From Arthrobacter sulfonylureivorans (GTDB lineage Bacteria; Actinomycetota; Actinomycetes; Actinomycetales; Micrococcaceae): DNA of 64,000 nt. A program made the translations under genes and the position numbers. How positions within the stretch are numbered: position 1 is the stretch's first letter; each line of letters starts with the position of its first letter. The notes beneath the pieces were generated by a model, which made no database searches, was not told the DNA's origin, and saw only the letters and a list, made by a program, of their open reading frames with translations. This document shows, piece by piece, positions 60,670 to 64,000 of this stretch. The stretch is from the NCBI GenBank assembly GCA_004000035.1, contig RJAE01000009.1:79139-143138 (forward strand). The letters are read 5' to 3'.

Positions 60670-61176
60670 TTAGCGCGCGGACTGGAAAGCGTCAATAAAC
60701 AACTGCGTCCGTTCTTCGACGTACTGCTCTACAGGGAGGAAGCTAGGACGGGAGTGGGGTTCATGGGCCCGGCTAACGGCTGCGATGTAGAGCCGGGACG
60801 TGTCCGTGTCGAGAACGAAACGCGGCGGCGGGAACTCTTCCGTCGCTCCTTCCGGGACGGCATCTTCCAGGTCCTGTTCCCGCCCGAGCTGCACGTATTT
60901 GACAATTGCGTCCGGGAGAGGGATTCCGATGCCAGTGCCGAGCTCCAGCTCCCCTGATCGGGTAAGGGTGAAGTACACCGGCCCATGTGGGTGATAAGTC
61001 AACCCCTCGGCCGTGCGGTGAAAGCGGGCGTCCGAGACAGGGAAGGAAAGGTCGGGCAGGGCAGCGAGCACTCCGGCCGCGGCGTACGATTCCAGCGTCC
61101 GCTGTCCGAGTGTCCGAAGGAACGGCTCGAGCAAGTCCAGCCGGCGCCTCAGCTCCCCATCGTCCGGGTCATGCAT
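60670..61176 (-). CDS. Hypothetical protein (168 aa)
   Basis: MHDPDDGELRRRLDLLEPFL is followed by RTLESYAAAGVLAALPDLSF, a beta-rich middle (YFTLTRSGELELGTGIGIPL) and a helical end (VEQYVEERTQLFIDAFQ). No family is recognised and no membrane segment is present. It is convergent with the CYTH-CHAD gene. Upstream protein-like sequence exists in another frame (see 61177-61509). Confidence 0.6.
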   Translation of the reverse strand: MHDPDDGELRRRLDLLEPFLRTLGQRTLESYAAAGVLAALPDLSFPVSDARFHRTAEGLTYHPHGPVYFTLTRSGELELGTGIGIPLPDAIVKYVQLGREQDLEDAVPEGATEEFPPPRFVLDTDTSRLYIAAVSRAHEPHSRPSFLPVEQYVEERTQLFIDAFQSAR

Positions 61177-61509
61177 GGCCCGATACTACTCCCGATGTTT
61201 CGCGTTGATACCGGGACGCCATTACGAAACCCCTCTGGGAGGGCAACTCCAGTGGCAGAATCATAGGACTCGGTCCCGGGTTCGTAGGTGACTCTTAGGT
61301 ACTGAACACTGGGGGCATAAGAAGGGGATGAGACGCCCCGTCGAGAAAGACTTCAGGCCTCTCGTTTTCCCGTTGAAGCCCGGGTAGGCGCCCGGCTTCG
61401 TCTGGGGTGTGATGAGGTTGGGAGTGGTATCAGGCAGGTGCAAGGGGGGATCTGTCTGGTTGTGTCGACGTTCTATCTATGTCGGCAGCGGTCGGTTCGG
61501 GCCGTCCGC
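61177..61509. other. Gap with possible coding scrap
   Basis: On the minus strand one frame near 61310-61205 reads QYLRVTYEPGTESYDSATGV and ALPEGFRNGVP, which looks protein-like but has no start or clear end. It may be a gene remnant. No RNA gene is recognised. Confidence 0.3.
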
Positions 61510-61971
61510 TTACCCGGCCCCCTTCTGGGACTCGGCGCGGGCCTCGATCGCCTTCACGGAGTTGTGGAACGACTTCACGAGGACGCTCTTGCCGATGCTT
61601 CCGAGAACGACTGCCAGGAACCGTCCGCGCAGGTTCTTACCCTCACGGACTACGATGTAGTCCACAGTGGTCGTGCCGTCCTGGCTCACGGTGAGGTCGT
61701 AGGTGTGACCGGAGTTTCGGCCCCATGCGTTCGAATCGGTAGTGGTCAGCACGGCTTGCGTCGGATTCGACCAGTCGTAGTGCAGCCGCTCCCACACTCC
61801 GCCGGAGCCCTCGGTCACGTCGGCCTGGGTTTTCCCGCGGTCGTGAATCTTCATGTACCCGTCGGCACTGTTGCCGAACAGCTCAGCACGGCCCGGCCCG
61901 AAATCGGTCAGGCCGGCGATGAACTGTTCGGGAGTTGCATTCGTGTTCGCGTGCAGCTTGATGGTGGTCAT
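61510..61971 (-). CDS. SRPBCC (polyketide-cyclase-like) protein
   Basis: 153 residues. MTTIKLHANTNATPEQFIAG opens a START/SRPBCC-type helix-grip fold, with GRAELFGNSADGYMKIHDRG, VWERLHYDWSNPTQAVLTTT and the long C-terminal helix VLVKSFHNSVKAIEARAES. The fold binds small hydrophobic ligands; no catalytic residues can be named. It is monocistronic. Confidence 0.75.
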   Translation of the reverse strand: MTTIKLHANTNATPEQFIAGLTDFGPGRAELFGNSADGYMKIHDRGKTQADVTEGSGGVWERLHYDWSNPTQAVLTTTDSNAWGRNSGHTYDLTVSQDGTTTVDYIVVREGKNLRGRFLAVVLGSIGKSVLVKSFHNSVKAIEARAESQKGAG

Positions 61972-62071
61972 TTTTTTCCTTCGTCCTTCTCAATGCGGCT
62001 CCGGGGTCTGCCGAGGGCGTCAACGTGGTGGTCGCCCGATGTCAGCGCTGCGCGCAGCGAACTTGCCCGTG

Positions 62072-62640
62072 TCAGTGTCCTCCGAGGAGTTGCTGGCCGC
62101 CGTCGATGTCGTACGTGGCCCCGGTCAGAGCCGTGTTGGTCATGATGTGTCCGGCCAGCGCGGCGACGTCGGCCGGTACAACGACGCGGCCGATCGGCAG
62201 TGTGGTGCGGAGCTCGCTGCGGCGCTCGTCGAGCCCGGCGCCGAGGAGCGATGCGGACAGAGGTGTGTCGACGAAGCCTGCGGCGATCACGTTCACCCGG
62301 ACCGGGGCGATCTCCAGCGCCAGGTTGGCCGCCAGTGCGGGAAGCGCTGCCGTGACGGCCGAGATGATCCCGAACCCGGGGCCCGGACGGCGGCCCCCGG
62401 TCCCGCTCATGAACAGCAGCGTGCCCCCTGGGCGGACTTTGCCGGAGGCATAGCGGGCGACGCCAAGCATCAGCGTGGCGGAGGCCTCCAAGGCGTGGCG
62501 CGCCTGTTCGAAGTCCATGTCGGCAAGGCGTGCGTAATAGGGGCGCCCGGCAGTGACCATGACGTGGTCGACCGGTCCCGCGAGATGCTCGAAGAACTCG
62601 GCGAGGGCAACCGGATCATTGGCGTCGAACGTCGCTCTAG
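62072..62640 (-). pseudogene. SDR oxidoreductase, 5'-truncated
   Basis: The frame reads RATFDANDPVALAEFFEHLA, GPVDHVMVTAGRPYYARL and continues with GGTLLFMSGTGGRRPGPG, FGIISAVTAALPALAANLAL, EIAPVRVNVIAAGFVDTPLS and the C-terminal GATYDIDGGQQLL. This is a classical SDR from mid beta-4 onward. The N-terminal Rossmann motif (GxxxGxG) and the first three strands are gone at about 62640, exactly where the GIY-YIG frame begins on the other strand. No start codon is left in the right place, so it is inactive. Confidence 0.75.
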
Positions 62641-62641
62641 G

Positions 62642-63085
62642 AACGCGCCTCTCGCAGATGCACCATATGGGGATGAGTGGAAACGGGTTTTATCGCAAGT
62701 GGAGCCCCGTCCGTTACCTGTCCCACGTGCCAAAATCCCGACCGACCCTGGAATCTATATCTGGTTCCGCGACGGCCAGCCCATCTATGTAGGTGAAGGA
62801 CTTGGGGCAAAGGGGCTGCGGCGGCGCCTGAGCTCTCACTTCGATAAAGGCGCTGACCTGAGTCGCAGTACTCTCAGAGCGAGCGTTGCAGTGGCACAAC
62901 TTGGCATCGACCGTTCGGTCGCCCGTCAGCGCCCGAGCCTCGTGAATGCCGACCAGATAGCAGCTGTCAATCTGTGGCTTGCTTCCTGTGAGCTGGGGTG
63001 GATCGCTTTCGAACGCCCAGAAGAAGCACACGCCCTGGAAGTTCGACTGCGAGACGAATGGCTCCCACCGTTGAACCTCGTTTAG
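62642..63085 (+). CDS. GIY-YIG nuclease-like protein, probably 5'-truncated
   Basis: The frame is open from about 62642 (NAPLADAPYGDEWKRVL). DPGIYIWFRDGQPIYVGEGL has the GIY...YVG core, AKGLRRRLSSHF supplies the conserved Arg, and RPEEAHALEVRLRDEWLPPL carries the Glu of the family. The only in-frame start codon candidate is a GTG at 62699 without a ribosome-binding site. The left end coincides with the broken end of the SDR gene, so the 5' part may be lost through rearrangement. It might be a standalone nuclease domain or a fragment. Confidence 0.6.
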   Translation, partial: NAPLADAPYGDEWKRVLSQVEPRPLPVPRAKIPTDPGIYIWFRDGQPIYVGEGLGAKGLRRRLSSHFDKGADLSRSTLRASVAVAQLGIDRSVARQRPSLVNADQIAAVNLWLASCELGWIAFERPEEAHALEVRLRDEWLPPLNLV

Positions 63086-63211
63086 CCCCAAGCCATCTGC
63101 ATCAGCTCACGCCGTGTAGTGATTCCCCCGTTGGAAGCCGTCGCTCGGACTGTTGCTGAGGGCTTCCCGGTAAATCGGAGGCCTAGTTTCCCCGGTGGTA
63201 CGTCTGATGGT

Positions 63212-63841
63212 TCACAACGGACGCCCATCACATCGGTACCGATCCAAGAGCAAGAGCCGGCGAGTATGCGTGGATCGAAGAACTTCATCCGCAGGTAGAC
63301 CTACATATCCGAGGAGGTTAGTGGCGAGAGCATCAGAAATATCTAGCAACGGGGAGATCATGGACACGAGTAATTGGGACCAAGGACCCGACAGCCCGTG
63401 AGTCAGCCAAGAGCTTGAGTATGTGGCCCCCGAGTTAAGCCCCCACGCGTAATGGACAAGCGGTGTGTACTTAAGGCACAAATCCGTACTCTTTACATTA
63501 ACGTTAGCCAGGTTGTTGCCACAGCGAACGTTGATCGCGTCTCCTTTCCCGTTTAGCTTCACCTCCAGCCCGATCCCAACGAAGTGTTCTACTGCCCCGT
63601 CTCTGCCCTTCAAGGCTTTCTGCAGATCACCACTGTCTTCTAACGAGTCGTTAAAAATACGAAGAAGTGGGATGCCACCTTGGACCGTTGCAAGGAAATC
63701 TGCAGCGCAGCGGGCTAGCCTCGCTTCCGCAGCGATACCAGGGTCTGCCAGCGAACACATCCGCAATGAGGCGTCGTGTATGGCACGGACGCAATTCATG
63801 GCCGGCAAAGCAAGCATCTGATGATCATCTAGTAGCGCCAC
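63212..63841 (-). CDS. Hypothetical protein (209 aa)
   Basis: MALLDDHQMLALPAMNCVRA is followed by a mostly helical, mildly hydrophobic protein with scattered Cys (RMCSLADPG, RLARCAADF, VRCGNNL, DLCLKYTP). No family is recognised. GC and codon bias are lower than in the rest of the window, which suggests recent acquisition. It lies 41 bp from the insertion-sequence end. Confidence 0.5.
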   Translation of the reverse strand: MALLDDHQMLALPAMNCVRAIHDASLRMCSLADPGIAAEARLARCAADFLATVQGGIPLLRIFNDSLEDSGDLQKALKGRDGAVEHFVGIGLEVKLNGKGDAINVRCGNNLANVNVKSTDLCLKYTPLVHYAWGLNSGATYSSSWLTHGLSGPWSQLLVSMISPLLDISDALATNLLGYVGLPADEVLRSTHTRRLLLLDRYRCDGRPL

Positions 63842-63881
63842 GATTCCGCGGGAATATTCATCGGCCGCGGCCAGCAGCGAG

Positions 63882-64000
63882 TGTCAGCGGCCATGAAAAA
63901 CTGCCCATAGATGGCCACGAAAGTGCCCGCTGGCGGCCAGTAAAACTGCCCATTCGCGGCCATGAAATCTGCCCACTTCCTTACTGAACCGACCGCGTCT
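63882..64000. mobile_element. Probable IS21-family end
   Basis: After TGTCAGC there are four repeats of 22-24 bp starting at 63889, 63913, 63935 and 63958, each a variant of GGCCATGAAAAACTGCCCA. Terminal TGT plus multiple internal repeats of about 20 bp is typical of IS21-type elements, and this particular repeat is familiar from actinobacterial istAB elements. The transposase genes would lie beyond the right edge. Confidence 0.6.

Noticed and set aside
61200-61340. tRNA-like words (GGTTCG-type) in the gap
   Set aside because: No acceptor stem, anticodon arm or D arm can be paired around them.
63882-64000. CRISPR array
   Set aside because: Repeats of 22-24 bp follow each other without spacers and are variable, as in insertion-sequence ends; no cas genes are present.

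Overview
The window is high-GC DNA from an actinomycete, most likely a Micrococcaceae member (Arthrobacter / Pseudarthrobacter type). The grounds are codon and GC style, a DUF4193 zinc-ribbon gene, a DUF6510 - ferredoxin-reductase - sulfite-oxidase-like trio, DUF5996, a STAS-like N-terminal domain, and secreted proteins with the 'YQW.R.G..I' Ig-like repeats common in that family. This is inference from family knowledge; no database search was possible.

Layout. 0-3.1 kb is a worn region: a partial gene, three small minus-strand genes (one resembling Imm8 immunity proteins), a 5'-truncated ATP-dependent DNA ligase, a membrane protein and a pseudogene. 4.1-19.1 kb is an unusual envelope locus: a PstS-like secreted receptor, an Ig-repeat secreted protein, a strong terminator, then a tightly coupled operon of seven genes (a giant C-terminally anchored PstS-like protein, PstC, PstA, a second C-terminally anchored PstS-like protein, a sortase-fold protein lacking its catalytic His and Cys, PstB, and a lytic transglycosylase), followed by a second Ig-repeat secreted protein. 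The genes suggest a Pst-type ABC transporter adapted to a cell-wall job, not plain phosphate uptake.

19-27.4 kb is mixed: remnants of an ABC ATPase and a TetR-type regulator, a winged-helix regulator with its membrane partner and a likely operator, an alpha/beta hydrolase, DUF4193, a STAS-like protein and an NAD(P)-binding SDR.

27.4-56.4 kb is an accessory island of hydrolases and haem-peroxidase-type proteins. It holds six intact alpha/beta hydrolases plus one wrecked copy, two DyP-type peroxidases, a catalase-like protein, a DUF4331 protein, three paralogues of a ~200-residue family that travels with the DyP genes, two nearly identical metallo-beta-lactamase-fold genes, a CaiB/BaiF-like CoA-transferase, an SthA-like flavoprotein and a cNMP-binding/thioredoxin-reductase-like fusion. 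Three direct copies of a DUF5996-tail plus UBP-zinc-finger segment (28.3, 41.2, 46.0 kb), of which only the last is intact, divide the first half of the island into blocks. A tandem array of four 15-bp repeats lies upstream of the first ~200-residue paralogue.

56.5-64 kb has the molybdopterin/FAD/DUF6510 operon, an IS110 remnant, a small three-helix-bundle protein, a CYTH-CHAD protein, an SRPBCC-like protein, an SDR fragment abutting a GIY-YIG fragment at a rearrangement junction, and, at the right edge, what looks like the end of an IS21-type insertion sequence.
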